64,000 nucleotides of DNA from Actinocatenispora sera (GTDB taxonomy: Bacteria; Actinomycetota; Actinomycetes; Mycobacteriales; Micromonosporaceae). This document shows positions 28,826-37,796 of the stretch, piece after piece (within the stretch, counting starts at the first letter, position 1; every line of letters starts with the position of its first letter). The position numbers were made by a program, and so were the translations under genes. Below the pieces are notes generated by a model. It ran no database searches, was not told the origin of the DNA, and saw nothing but the letters and a program-made list of their open reading frames with translations. The DNA is taken from positions 3,844,001 to 3,908,000 of the forward strand of contig NZ_AP023354.1 of assembly GCF_018324685.1 (NCBI RefSeq). Direction: 5' to 3'.

Positions 28826-30018
28826 TGCCCGGGGCACTGGACGGGATCCGCATCCTGGACTTCACCCAGATGATGCTCGGCCCGTACGCCACCCAGCTGC
28901 TCGCCGATCTCGGCGCCGACGTGATCAAGGTCGAGCGCCGGGAGGGCGAGTGGGAGCGCCGGCTGGAGATGATGGGCGAACTCGTCGGCGCCCCCGGCAA
29001 CGGCGCGCCGGACTCGGCCGCGTTCCTTGCCATGAACCGGAACAAGCGGTCGGTGGCGGTCGACCTGAAGTCGCCGGCCGGCCGGGACGCGCTGCTGCGA
29101 CTCGCCGCGACCTGCGACGTGGTGGTGGAGAACTTCCGGCCCGGCGTGCTGGCCCGGCTCGGCCTCGGCTACGACGAGATGCGCGCGGTGCGGCCGGACA
29201 TCATCTACTGCTCCGGCTCCGGGTGGGGGCAGGACACGGTGTTCGCGAAACAGGGTCGGCCGGGCCAGGACCTGCTCATCCAGGCCATGTCCGGGCTCGC
29301 CGCGGCTGGCGGTCGTGCGGGCGACCCGCCGACCCCGGCCGGTACGTCCATCGTGGACGCGTCGACCGCGCTGACGCTGTCCAACGGCATCCTCGCCGCC
29401 CTCGTCGCGCGGGAGCGGCACGGCATCGGGCAGCGCGTCGAGGTCGACCTGTACTCGACCGCGATCGCGTTGCAGTGCCAGGAGATCTCCGCGATGGTCA
29501 ACCAGCACGAGCGGTGGCACCGGTCGGCCGCCGGGGTCGGCCAGGCGTGGCTGTCCGCACCGTTCGGGGTGTACGCCACCGCCGACGGGCACGTTGCGAT
29601 CGCGATGGCACCGGTAGCGGAGGTCGCCCAGCTGCTCGGCGTGACCGGCCTCGACGACGCCGACGCGTGGGCCGACCGCGACGCGATCAAGACGGCACTG
29701 GAGGCGGTCACCGCGCTGCGGCCGGCGGACGGGCTGGTCGACTCGCTGCTCGCGGCGGGCATCTGGTGCGCCCGGGTGCGTACCACCGCGGAGGCGGTCG
29801 ACGAACTGCGCGACCAGGGCCACGACCTGGTCGTCACCGTCGACCACCCGAGCCACGGCCGGCTGGAGCTGATCGGCTGCCCGGTACGGCTGTCCGGCAC
29901 GCCCTGGCAGCTGCGGCTGCCGCCGCCGATCGCCGGCCAGCACACCGACGAGGTGCTCGGCGAGGTACTCACCGGCGACGAGCTGGCGACGCTGCGGGCG
30001 CAGGGAGCGGTCGGATGA
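28825..30018 (+). CDS. CaiB/BaiF family CoA transferase
   Basis: A 397-residue class III CoA transferase. It starts with ALDGIRILDFTQMMLGPYA, has the LADLGADVIKVERREG motif, and the catalytic aspartate is Asp149 in GRPGQDLLIQAMSG. It moves CoA between carboxylic acids through an aspartyl-CoA anhydride. It is translationally coupled to the MFS gene upstream and the hydratase downstream. Together with the ligase and hydratase it resembles the cai gene set, but the sequence does not single out carnitine as substrate. Confidence 0.9.
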   Translation: MPGALDGIRILDFTQMMLGPYATQLLADLGADVIKVERREGEWERRLEMMGELVGAPGNGAPDSAAFLAMNRNKRSVAVDLKSPAGRDALLRLAATCDVVVENFRPGVLARLGLGYDEMRAVRPDIIYCSGSGWGQDTVFAKQGRPGQDLLIQAMSGLAAAGGRAGDPPTPAGTSIVDASTALTLSNGILAALVARERHGIGQRVEVDLYSTAIALQCQEISAMVNQHERWHRSAAGVGQAWLSAPFGVYATADGHVAIAMAPVAEVAQLLGVTGLDDADAWADRDAIKTALEAVTALRPADGLVDSLLAAGIWCARVRTTAEAVDELRDQGHDLVVTVDHPSHGRLELIGCPVRLSGTPWQLRLPPPIAGQHTDEVLGEVLTGDELATLRAQGAVG

Positions 30019-30788
30019 GTCACCTGGTGGTCGACCGCGCCGACGCGGTACTCACGATCCGGATCGACCGCGAGGAGGCGCTCGGCGCGCTGTCTCGGGC
30101 GATGGTCGCCGAACTCGGGGAGCGGCTGCGCGCGGTCCGGGCCGACGACACGGTGCGCGCGGTGGTCCTGACCGGCACCGGTCGCGGCTTCGTCGCCGGC
30201 GCCGACATCGGCGAGTACGACGGGGCCAGCACCGCCGAGTTCGACGCCTACCAGCGGCTGTCCCGCTCGGTGTTCGGCGAGCTCGCCGCGCTGCCACAGC
30301 CCACCGTGGCCGCGGTCAACGGGTACGCGTTCGGCGGCGGCTTCGAGCTCGCGCTGTGCTGCGACTTCATCGTCGCCTCCGAGCGGGCCCGGTTCGCGCT
30401 GCCGGAGGTGAAGCTCGGCCTGATCCCCGGCGGTGGCGGCACCCAGCGGCTGGCCCGCGCGCTGGGTACCCGGCTGGCCAAGGAGCTGGTGCTCACCGGC
30501 CGCACGCTGTATCCGGACGAGGCCGACCGGCGCGGCCTGCTCACCCGGCTGGTACCGCCGGACGAGCTGGCGGGCGCCGCCGCGGAGTTCGCCGCGCAGC
30601 TGGCCGCCGGAGCGCCACTCGCGGTACGGGAGGCCAAGCGGGTGATCGACGAGGGGGTCCGGCAGGAGCTGGACGCCGCGCTGAGCGCCGAACAGGCCGC
30701 GCTGGCCCGGCTGTTCGCCTCCGCCGACGGCCGGGAGGGCATCGCCGCCTTCCGGGCCAAGCGCGCGCCCACCTTCACCGGCCGCTGA
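30015..30788 (+). CDS. enoyl-CoA hydratase/isomerase (crotonase family)
   Basis: A 257-residue crotonase. Both hydratase glutamates are present, Glu111 in GGGFELAL and Glu131 in ALPEVKLGLIPGGGGTQRL, and the oxyanion-hole motif is AGADIGEY (61-68). It should hydrate an enoyl-CoA to a 3-hydroxyacyl-CoA. The ATG overlaps the CoA transferase stop by 4 nt. It is the last gene of the cluster. Confidence 0.9.
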   Translation: MSHLVVDRADAVLTIRIDREEALGALSRAMVAELGERLRAVRADDTVRAVVLTGTGRGFVAGADIGEYDGASTAEFDAYQRLSRSVFGELAALPQPTVAAVNGYAFGGGFELALCCDFIVASERARFALPEVKLGLIPGGGGTQRLARALGTRLAKELVLTGRTLYPDEADRRGLLTRLVPPDELAGAAAEFAAQLAAGAPLAVREAKRVIDEGVRQELDAALSAEQAALARLFASADGREGIAAFRAKRAPTFTGR

Positions 30789-30814
30789 CCCGCCGCGGTG
30801 GCCCGCCGCGGTGA
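30789..30814 (+). repeat. 13-bp tandem duplication directly after the hydratase stop
   Basis: CCCGCCGCGGTGG (30789-30801) is repeated at 30802-30814 with one end difference. It starts right after the TGA at 30786-30788 and lies in the 29-bp gap to the convergent DinB gene. Confidence 0.8.
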
Positions 30815-30817
30815 CCG

Positions 30818-31366
30818 CTACTCGCCGGTGCGGCCGTCGGCGAGTTCCCGGGTGATGTCGAGGTGGCCGAGGTGCCGGGCATACTCCTGGATCAGGTGGC
30901 AGTAGATCCAGCCGAGCGTCGGCGCCTCCTCCTCGCCGGCGAACCGGCCGGTCGGCGCGCCGCGTTCGGCGATGTCGTGCCCGGCGACCGCGGCCCGGCA
31001 CCGGTCGACCTCGTCCCGGTGCCCGGCGAGCAGGCTCGCCGCGGTCGCGCCGGCCGGCACCCGCCACGGCGCGTCCGTCTCGTCCGGGTCGGCATCTGCC
31101 CACACGTCGTCGAGCTGCTCGCCGGCGAAGCCCCAGCGCAGCCAGCGGCGCTCCACGTTGGTCAGGTGCCACAACAGCCCGAGCGGCGACCACCCGGACG
31201 GCACCCGGCTGACCACCAGCTGCTCCTCGCTCAACCCGGCCAGCTTGCGCCCCAACGCTTCCCGGTAACCGTCGAGGAACCCGACCAGCAGCTCGTTCGG
31301 ATCGTCCACCGACGTGCCCGGTTCCCGCAACGCGTCCTGCCGCGGCGCCGCCTGTTGCTCACCCAT
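30818..31366 (-). CDS. DinB family protein (DUF664)
   Basis: A 182-residue four-helix DinB/DUF664 protein. GWSPLGLLWHLTNVERRW supplies the first metal-binding histidine, and CHLIQEYARHLGHLDITREL the second and third. It probably binds a divalent metal and a thiol such as mycothiol. ATG 31366 overlaps the end of the UspA-like gene by 8 nt, so the two are likely co-transcribed. Confidence 0.82.
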   Translation of the reverse strand: MGEQQAAPRQDALREPGTSVDDPNELLVGFLDGYREALGRKLAGLSEEQLVVSRVPSGWSPLGLLWHLTNVERRWLRWGFAGEQLDDVWADADPDETDAPWRVPAGATAASLLAGHRDEVDRCRAAVAGHDIAERGAPTGRFAGEEEAPTLGWIYCHLIQEYARHLGHLDITRELADGRTGE

Positions 31367-32018
31367 CCCGGCACCGTACCGTGCCGAATCCGGCACCGCG
31401 CCCGGGCCGCGGGGGCGGGAGTCCCACCCCGACACCGCGCCGCCCGGCGACGGCGATCCGCCATGCGGCTCGGAGACCGATCGCCCCGTCACGACCCCGG
31501 CGGTACCGGCGGGGTCGGTGGCGGCGGCGCGGGCGGGTGGTGCGGGGAGGGGGCGGCAGCGTGGTGAGGTCGGGTGGTTCGTCCGGCCAGACCAGCAGGA
31601 CCCGGCAGGGCGCGTGGTCCAGGACGAACCGGGTCGGCGGCGCGATGCTGGGCGGGCCGAGCCGGGTGTGGTCGCCGTCTCGGGCCAGCACCAGCAGGCC
31701 GGCGCGCTCGCAGGCGGCCACCACGTCGCGTTCCGGCTGCCCGGACCGGCGGGCCTGCCGGTCGGCAGCGCGGCCCAACCGCGTCGCCGCGGCGGCCAGC
31801 AGCAGGCCGGCGGCACGGTCCTGCTCGGCGCCGAGTCGCTCCAGCGGGTCCGGGCCGCCGCGGCCGAGCAGCGCCCCGTCGGCCCCGTCGGCCAGCTCGA
31901 CCAGCCGGTCGTCGGCGGTGGCGAGCAGCACGACGTCGTCGTCGGCGGCCGCGACGGCGCCGGCCGCGTCGACCACGGACTCCCAGGTACCGGGCAGCAG
32001 CCAGGCCACGATGCGCAT
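31359..32018 (-). CDS. universal stress protein-like protein with basic tail
   Basis: A 219-residue protein. Residues 1-150 have UspA-like features: a start MRIVAWLLPGTWE and a closing strand FVLDHAPCRVLLVWPDEP like the ATP-binding end of Usp proteins, preceded by PPSIAPPTR in the place of the Gly-rich loop. The last ~65 residues are Arg/Pro-rich and resemble read-through of non-coding GC-rich DNA. The stop at 31359 overlaps the DinB start. Four nt separate it from the permease gene upstream. Confidence 0.6.
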   Translation of the reverse strand: MRIVAWLLPGTWESVVDAAGAVAAADDDVVLLATADDRLVELADGADGALLGRGGPDPLERLGAEQDRAAGLLLAAAATRLGRAADRQARRSGQPERDVVAACERAGLLVLARDGDHTRLGPPSIAPPTRFVLDHAPCRVLLVWPDEPPDLTTLPPPPRTTRPRRRHRPRRYRRGRDGAIGLRAAWRIAVAGRRGVGVGLPPPRPGRGAGFGTVRCRDG

Positions 32019-32022
32019 CGAA

Positions 32023-33264
32023 TCACCCGATTCCGGTCAGCCGTAGCCCGCACCATAGCGCGACGGTGGCCACGACCAGGCCCGCCGGTACCGTCGAGGC
32101 GCCCAGGCGGAGGAACTCGCCCGCGGCCGGGCGGGCGTCGTGCGCGTGCAGGATCCGGCGCCACAGCAGGGTGGCGAGCGAACCGACGTAGGTCAGGTTC
32201 GGCCCGATGTTGACGCCCAGCAGCACCGCGAGCACCAGACCCGGTCGGGTCGCCACGACCGGTACCAGGATCAGCGTGGCCGGCAGGTTGTTGACCAGGT
32301 TGGCGAGGACCGCGGCGAGCAGCGCGACGGCGAGCAGCGCGAGCAGCCCGGTGGCGCCGGGTACCAGGGTGCCCACCAGGTCGGCGAGCCCGGCCCGGCG
32401 CACCGCGAGGACCACCACGCCGAGCCCGAACACGAACGCGAGGAAGCCGGGGTTCGCCGCCCGGAGCAGGTGCAGCAGGTCGGCCGGCCGGCGTACCCGG
32501 CGCGCGGCGAGGACCACCGCGCCGGCCGCGGCCACCCAGGCCGGCGCGATCCCGAACGGCTCCGCCACCGCGAACCCGACCAGCGTCGCGGCCAGGACGC
32601 TCAGCGCGTACACCGGCGGCGGCGTGCCGGCCGGCGGCGCCACCGCATGGGTCGGGGTGCCCAGATCGGCGGCGAAGAACCGGCGGAACACCAGGTACTC
32701 CACCGCGATGACGGCCAGCCACGGTACCGCCATCAGCCCGGTGAACGACACGAAGCTCAAGCCCGACGCGGCGAACGCGAGCAGGTTGGTCAGGTTCGAG
32801 ACCGGCAGCAGCAGCGAGGCCGAGTTGGCCAGGTGGGTGCAGGCGTACACGTGCGGCCGGGCCCGCACCGACAGCAGCGCGGCGGTGCGGAACACCACCG
32901 GTGTCAGCAGCACCACGGTGGCGTCCAGGCTCAGCGCCGCCGTCACCACCGCGGCCACCGCGAACACCACGGCCAGCAGCCGGCGCGGCGAACCGCGGCT
33001 GGCCCGGGCGGCGAGCGTGCCAGCGAGGTCGAACACGCCGGCGTCGGCGGCGAGCTGGGCGAGCACCAGTACCGCGGCGAGGAAGCCGACGGTGGGGCCG
33101 AGCGCACCGAGCTCGTGCACCGCAAGCCGGACCGGCACCAGCCCGAGGGCGACGGCGAGCAGCGCCGCCGGTACCGCGGCCACCGCCTCCGGCAGCCGGC
33201 GCGGCCGCACGATCGCGAACGCGAGAACGGCGAGCAGCAACCCCACCGCCCCCACCGTCCGCAT
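32023..33264 (-). CDS. ArsB/NhaD-type (ion transporter superfamily) permease
   Basis: A 413-residue protein with 11-12 helices. Signature regions are LSLDATVVLLTPVVF, LLPVSNLTNLLAF, LANLVNNLPATLILVPV and GVNIGPNLTYVGSLATLLW, the paired re-entrant loops of the ArsB/SLC13 group. The likely substrate is arsenite/antimonite or a dicarboxylate or cation. No arsR or arsC gene is nearby, so arsenic is not assured. It heads a leftward operon with the Usp-like and DinB genes. Confidence 0.8.
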   Translation of the reverse strand: MRTVGAVGLLLAVLAFAIVRPRRLPEAVAAVPAALLAVALGLVPVRLAVHELGALGPTVGFLAAVLVLAQLAADAGVFDLAGTLAARASRGSPRRLLAVVFAVAAVVTAALSLDATVVLLTPVVFRTAALLSVRARPHVYACTHLANSASLLLPVSNLTNLLAFAASGLSFVSFTGLMAVPWLAVIAVEYLVFRRFFAADLGTPTHAVAPPAGTPPPVYALSVLAATLVGFAVAEPFGIAPAWVAAAGAVVLAARRVRRPADLLHLLRAANPGFLAFVFGLGVVVLAVRRAGLADLVGTLVPGATGLLALLAVALLAAVLANLVNNLPATLILVPVVATRPGLVLAVLLGVNIGPNLTYVGSLATLLWRRILHAHDARPAAGEFLRLGASTVPAGLVVATVALWCGLRLTGIG

Positions 33265-33348
33265 GCCGGCAGGTTACGCGACGTACCGGTCGACGTTCGG
33301 CGGAAGAGTCGGTGCTTCGGATGGGTTTCGCCAGGCCGGGCGCGGGCT

Positions 33349-33378
33349 TACGATGCGCCTGCCCGTCGCGTGACGGGC
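33349..33378 (+). promoter_or_regulatory. -10 box and hairpin upstream of the monocarboxylate transporter operon
   Basis: TACGAT (33349-33354) is a good -10 hexamer. GCCCGTC-GCGT-GACGGGC (33361-33378) lies at the expected transcript start and could be an operator or a 5' leader hairpin. The start codon follows ~80 nt later with a strong GGGAGGAGGAGG ribosome site. Confidence 0.4.
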
Positions 33379-33442
33379 GTCATACCGCTCGGTGCGGCTG
33401 AACCCCAGCCACACCGTTCCGGGAGGAGGAGGCGGTCTCACA

Positions 33443-33715
33443 GTGACCGAACCTGAATCAGGCGGCGCGTCCGGCTCGGACGGCACCGCCAGGGAGACGA
33501 CGTCCGGCGACGTGCCCCGCCGGTCCGATCGCAGCGCCTGGAACTGGCTGCTGCTGTTGCCCATCGTCATCCCACTGATCACACCGCTGTTCAACCGGGA
33601 TCACCCGCGGCTGGGCGGGATCCCGATGTTCTACTGGCTCCAGATCGCGTTCATCATCCTCGGCGTCGGCGGCACCACGATCGTCTACCAGGTCGGAAAG
33701 CGGAGGAAGGGATGA
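33443..33715 (+). CDS. DUF3311 small membrane protein (transporter partner)
   Basis: A 90-residue protein with a hydrophilic N-terminus and two helices (NWLLLLPIVIPLITPLFN, and a second starting at YWLQIAFIILGVG), the DUF3311 layout. DUF3311 genes typically precede SSS-family monocarboxylate transporters, as here, and are thought to be small auxiliary subunits. GTG 33443 follows GGGAGGAGGAGG. Its stop overlaps the transporter start (ATGA). Confidence 0.85.
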   Translation: MTEPESGGASGSDGTARETTSGDVPRRSDRSAWNWLLLLPIVIPLITPLFNRDHPRLGGIPMFYWLQIAFIILGVGGTTIVYQVGKRRKG

Positions 33716-35304
33716 GCGGCGGGCATGTGACCGAACTGGTCATCTTCATCGTGCTGTTCGCCGCCGTCGCGGTGATCGGCTTCTGGGCCGCGCGGTGGCG
33801 CAAGCCCGGCGACATGATGCACCTGAACGAGTGGGGTCTGGGCGGCCGCAGCTTCGGCACCTGGATCACCTGGTTCCTGGTCGGCGGCGACCTCTACACC
33901 GCGTACACGTTCGTCGCGGTGCCGGCGCTGGTGTTCGGTGCCGGCGCGATGGGCTTCTTCGCGGTGCCCTACACCGTGGTCGTCTACCCGTTGGTGTTCC
34001 TGGTACTCATCCGGCTCTGGTCGGTGTCGCACCGGCACGGCTTCGTCACCCCGGCCGACTTCGTCCGGGCCCGGTTCGGGTCGCCGACGCTCGCGTTGCT
34101 GGTGGCGATCACCGGCATCGTCGCGACGATGCCGTACATCGCGCTGCAGCTGGTCGGCATCCAGGCGGTGCTCAAGACGATGGGCTTCGGCTCGCACTGG
34201 CCGCTGGTCATCGCGTTCCTGGTGCTCGCGGCGTACACGTTCCAGTCCGGGCTGCGGGCGCCGGCGCTGATCGCGTTCGTCAAGGACCTGCTCATCTACG
34301 CGGTCATCATCGTCACCGTCATCTACATCCCCTACAAGCTCGGCGGGTTCGGCCACATCTTCGACGCGGCGAGCAAGCACTTCAGCTCGACGACGCCGCC
34401 GACCGGCTCGATCGTGCTGGGCGCCAACAACCAGCTCAACTACGCCACCCTGGCGTTCGGCTCGGCGCTCGCCCTGTTCCTGTACCCGCACAGCGTGACC
34501 GGGGTACTGGCGTCCAAGAGCCGCAACGTGATCAAGCGCAACATGTCCGCGCTGCCGGCGTACTCGTTCCTGCTCGGGCTGATCGCGCTGCTCGGTTTCA
34601 TGGCGATCGCGGCCGGCACCACGCCGATCGGCAAGGACGGCAACACGATCGTGCCGCGGCTGTTCGACCAGATGTTCCCGAGCTGGTTCGCCGGCATCGC
34701 GTTCGCCGCCGTCGGCATCGGCGCGCTGGTACCGGCGGCGATCATGTCGATCGCGGCAGCCAACCTGTTCACCCGCAACATCTGGCGCGAGTACATCAAG
34801 AAGGACGCCTCACCGCGGCACGAGGCGTGGGTGAGCAAGATCGTGTCGCTGCTGGTGAAGTTCGGCGCGCTGCTGTTCATCGTGTTCCTGAACCCGCAGT
34901 TCTCCATCGATCTGCAGCTGATCGGCGGCGTGATCATCCTGCAGACGCTGCCGTCGGTGGCGCTGGGGCTGCTCACCCGGTGGTTCCACCGCTGGGCGCT
35001 GGTGGTCGGTTGGGCGGCCGGGATGGCGATCGGGATGTGGATGCTCTACACGATCCCGAACCCGAAGACCGGGCACCTGCATTTCGGTGGGTCGGCGTTC
35101 GCGTTGTCCAAGCTCGGCTTCGACACCGACTGGACGATCTACACCGGGTTCGTCGCGGTCATCGTCAACCTGCTCGTCGCGGCGATCGCCACGCTGATCC
35201 TCAAGGCGGCCAAGGCACCCGACGGGGCCGACGCCACCAAGCCGGACGACTACACGGCGGACGAGGGCGACCCGAAGGTCTCGGAGGTACCCGTGGCCGT
35301 GTGA
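33712..35304 (+). CDS. sodium:solute symporter, MctP-like monocarboxylate transporter
   Basis: A 530-residue SSS-family symporter with about 13 helices. Typical features are LNEWGLGGRSFGTWITWFLV, the YTFVAVPALVFGAGAMGFFA region, and IGALVPAAIMSIAAANLFTR near the sodium site. Pairing with DUF3311 and overall sequence match MctP, which imports lactate, pyruvate and other short acids. The C-terminus is a charged cytoplasmic tail. A strong hairpin follows the stop. Confidence 0.88.
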   Translation: MSGGHVTELVIFIVLFAAVAVIGFWAARWRKPGDMMHLNEWGLGGRSFGTWITWFLVGGDLYTAYTFVAVPALVFGAGAMGFFAVPYTVVVYPLVFLVLIRLWSVSHRHGFVTPADFVRARFGSPTLALLVAITGIVATMPYIALQLVGIQAVLKTMGFGSHWPLVIAFLVLAAYTFQSGLRAPALIAFVKDLLIYAVIIVTVIYIPYKLGGFGHIFDAASKHFSSTTPPTGSIVLGANNQLNYATLAFGSALALFLYPHSVTGVLASKSRNVIKRNMSALPAYSFLLGLIALLGFMAIAAGTTPIGKDGNTIVPRLFDQMFPSWFAGIAFAAVGIGALVPAAIMSIAAANLFTRNIWREYIKKDASPRHEAWVSKIVSLLVKFGALLFIVFLNPQFSIDLQLIGGVIILQTLPSVALGLLTRWFHRWALVVGWAAGMAIGMWMLYTIPNPKTGHLHFGGSAFALSKLGFDTDWTIYTGFVAVIVNLLVAAIATLILKAAKAPDGADATKPDDYTADEGDPKVSEVPVAV

Positions 35305-35319
35305 CCGTGGTGGTTCCGA

Positions 35320-35337
35320 CGGGCCGGTGCCGGCCCG
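35320..35337 (+). terminator. hairpin after the monocarboxylate transporter
   Basis: CGGGCCGG (35320-35327) and CCGGCCCG (35330-35337) form a perfect 8-bp stem 16 nt after the stop. Further GC-rich inverted segments continue to about 35440, in the 243-bp gap before the serine hydrolase gene. No T-run is present, as is usual in such genomes. Confidence 0.6.
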
Positions 35338-35547
35338 ACCGCGGTGGTTTCCGTGGTGCCGGCGCCGGCCACACCGGGGCCGGCGGCCTGATCCCCGGGC
35401 CGTCGGGCACCCTCGTGCGGCGCACGCTCCGTGGCCGGAGCGGGCGCCGTCGTCTGCCGGCATCCCTTGGTACGACGCTCCCGGCGGGCCGAAAGGTTGC
35501 CATCCGGCCCGGCCAGCTTTTCGCCGTTCCCGCGCCGTGTAAGGGGT

Positions 35548-36459
35548 ATGAGACGGACACTCCTGATCGTCGCCGCGATCGCCGTCGGGGTGCTGTTGAC
35601 CGGCGTCGGGCTGTGGGTCGCCCCCGGCCACACCGCCGACTCCACCCCGGCTGCGGCCGCCGCACCCAGCAGACGCGCCTCGGTCGCCATGCCCACGCCG
35701 GCCGGCCCGCCCGTCCGGACCGTACCGGCACCGTCCACCCGCAGCGCCGCGGCGACTCCGGGGCCGGCCGTACTGCCCGACCGCGTCGTGCGGCACGCGC
35801 TCGGCGCCGTCGTGGGCGGCCGGGTCGGCCTCGCCGTGTACGACCTGCGGACCGACACGGTGCTCGCCCACAGCGGCGCACGGCAGGCGTTCCCCACCGA
35901 ATCGGTGGTCAAGCTGCTCATCGCGCTCGACGCGCTGCGCCACGGTGACTCCGCCGGGGTGGTCGCCGAGATGTTGTCCCGCTCCGACGACCAGACCGCC
36001 ACCCAACTGTGGGACCGCAACGGTGGCCCGCAGATCGTGACCCGGATGGCCCAACGGATCGGGCTCGCGCACACCAGCCCGCCCGACATCGGGTACATGT
36101 GGGGCGACACCCGCACCACCGCGGACGACCTGATCACGCTCTACCGGTACCTGCTGCATTCCGCGCCGCCCGCCGCGACCGACGTCGTCGTCACCGCGCT
36201 GGCCGACGCCACCCGCCTCGGTGCGGACGGCTTCTACCAGTACTTCGGAATTCCGGCCGCCGCCGAGGGCCGTTCCTGGGCCGTCAAGCAGGGCTGGGCG
36301 TGCTGCCGCCCGGGCCGCGCCCTGCACACCACCGGCATCGTCGACGGCCGCTACCTGATCGTGGTACTGACCACCCATCCGCCGCAGACCACCTGGGCCA
36401 CCGCCGAAGGCCAACTCACCGCCCTCGTCACCCGCCTGCTCCACCACCTCCCCGCCTGA
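35548..36459 (+). CDS. membrane-anchored class A beta-lactamase-like serine hydrolase
   Basis: A 303-residue protein. The N-terminal helix (TLLIVAAIAVGVLLTGVGLW) is a signal or anchor, followed by an Ala/Pro/Ser linker to residue ~75. The catalytic domain has SxxK as Ser119-Val-Val-Lys122 (TESVVKLL), an SDD triplet in place of SDN, and KQGW where beta-lactamases have KTG. It probably acts on a peptide, ester or peptidoglycan outside the cell. The changed KTG triad argues against a true penicillin resistance enzyme. ATG 35548 is preceded by AAGGGG. Confidence 0.75.
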   Translation: MRRTLLIVAAIAVGVLLTGVGLWVAPGHTADSTPAAAAAPSRRASVAMPTPAGPPVRTVPAPSTRSAAATPGPAVLPDRVVRHALGAVVGGRVGLAVYDLRTDTVLAHSGARQAFPTESVVKLLIALDALRHGDSAGVVAEMLSRSDDQTATQLWDRNGGPQIVTRMAQRIGLAHTSPPDIGYMWGDTRTTADDLITLYRYLLHSAPPAATDVVVTALADATRLGADGFYQYFGIPAAAEGRSWAVKQGWACCRPGRALHTTGIVDGRYLIVVLTTHPPQTTWATAEGQLTALVTRLLHHLPA

Positions 36460-36511
36460 CCACCTCGCGCCGGCGGAGCCGTGCCATCGGCTGCGTGCCG
36501 TCGCGGCCCGG

Positions 36512-37738
36512 TCAGCAGGTTGGGGCGCCGGCCAGCGTGCGGTCGGCCGGGGCGGTGGCGCTGCGGCGTACCCGATGCACGGTGGCCGCGGTGGCGCCGA
36601 GCCCCAACAGGGCGGCGATCACCACCACCCGGTGCGGCGCGACGTACTCGGCCGCGGCTCCGGCCGCCGCCATCCCGATCGCCTGGCCGAGCATCAGCCC
36701 GCCGGAGTTGACCGCCATCGCCTGCCCCGCCAGCGGCTCCGGTACCGCGGCGAGAAACCACTGGTCGAGCCCGACCAGGTAGGCCGAGCACAGCCCGGCA
36801 GCGAACAGCGCCAGCACCGCGACCAGCAGGCCGGGGTGCACCACGAACACCGTCAGCGGCAGCAGCGAACCGGTCGCGAGCGGCAGTACCAGCCGGGACC
36901 GCAGCCGTGCGGACAGCAGCCCCGCGCCGAGCTCGCCGCACACCGCGCCGGCCGGCACCGCGGTCATCAGCAGGCCGAGCCCGACCGACCCTCGCCCGAT
37001 GCCGTGCGCGTACGGGGCGGCGAGCGCCTCCGGTGCCACCGCGAACACCGGCGGCACCCACCACAACGCCAGCAGGGCCCGGATCCGCGGCGCGCCGAAC
37101 ACCGCGCGCAGCCCGCGTACCGAGTCGCCCAGCATGCTGCCGCCGGTGCCACCGCGCGCCGGGCGCCAGCGGGTCCCGAGCCGCAGCAGCAGCGCGGACA
37201 GCACGAAGCCGGCGGCCTCGCCGGCCAGCGCGAACCGCGGCGACACCACGACGAGCAGCAGCCCGCCGACCGCGAACCCGACCAGCTGGGCGGACTGCGT
37301 GACCACCCGGATCAGCGAGCGCGCCAGCACCGCGGCCGGACCCGGCACGATCTCCGGGATGCTCGCCGCGCGAGCCGCGCCGAAGATCGGCGCCACCGTG
37401 GCGCTGGCGAACCGCAACCCGAGCAGGGCGACGACCGGCAGCCCCGGTACCGCCATGGTCGCGATCAGCGCCGCGGACACCAGGTTGCACCAGACCAGGA
37501 CCGTCCGGGTGGGGTAGCGGTCGGCGATGGAGGCGAGGAGGGTGCCGCCCAGCGCGTACGGGACGAACCCGACGGCGAACGTCGCCGCGGTCAGGAACGG
37601 CGACCCGGTCGACCGGTACACCAGGACCGACAGCGCGACCTCGGCGACCATCGTGCCGAGCATCGAGATCACGTGCGCGACGAACATCGGGCGGTACTCG
37701 CGCACCGCGAACACCGCCCCGTACCGGGTGACTGCCAT
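36512..37738 (-). CDS. MFS efflux-type transporter
   Basis: A 408-residue 12-helix carrier. It starts MAVTRYGAVFAVREYRPMFV and has the MFS loop 2-3 motif region FAVGFVPYALGGTLLASIADRYP. The LDQWFLAAVPEPLAGQAMAV region is typical of actinobacterial exporters. It is divergent from an ArsR-like regulator 58 bp away, the usual regulator-exporter pair. Substrate unknown. Confidence 0.85.
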   Translation of the reverse strand: MAVTRYGAVFAVREYRPMFVAHVISMLGTMVAEVALSVLVYRSTGSPFLTAATFAVGFVPYALGGTLLASIADRYPTRTVLVWCNLVSAALIATMAVPGLPVVALLGLRFASATVAPIFGAARAASIPEIVPGPAAVLARSLIRVVTQSAQLVGFAVGGLLLVVVSPRFALAGEAAGFVLSALLLRLGTRWRPARGGTGGSMLGDSVRGLRAVFGAPRIRALLALWWVPPVFAVAPEALAAPYAHGIGRGSVGLGLLMTAVPAGAVCGELGAGLLSARLRSRLVLPLATGSLLPLTVFVVHPGLLVAVLALFAAGLCSAYLVGLDQWFLAAVPEPLAGQAMAVNSGGLMLGQAIGMAAAGAAAEYVAPHRVVVIAALLGLGATAATVHRVRRSATAPADRTLAGAPTC

Positions 37739-37796
37739 GCCCGGCAGCCTCGCGGCCGGTACCGTCACCGGCGAGAGATTCGGTGAGGAGCGAATG

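Noticed and set aside
22991-30788. Carnitine (cai) operon
   Set aside because: The gene types match in part, but there is no caiA-like dehydrogenase or CaiT carrier, and nothing in the sequence selects carnitine.
32023-33264. Arsenic resistance locus
   Set aside because: The permease fold fits ArsB, but no arsR, arsC or arsenite sensor is near, so only the family is stated.
35548-36459. Beta-lactam resistance gene
   Set aside because: SxxK is present but the KTG and SDN motifs are altered, so a different serine hydrolase role is more likely.
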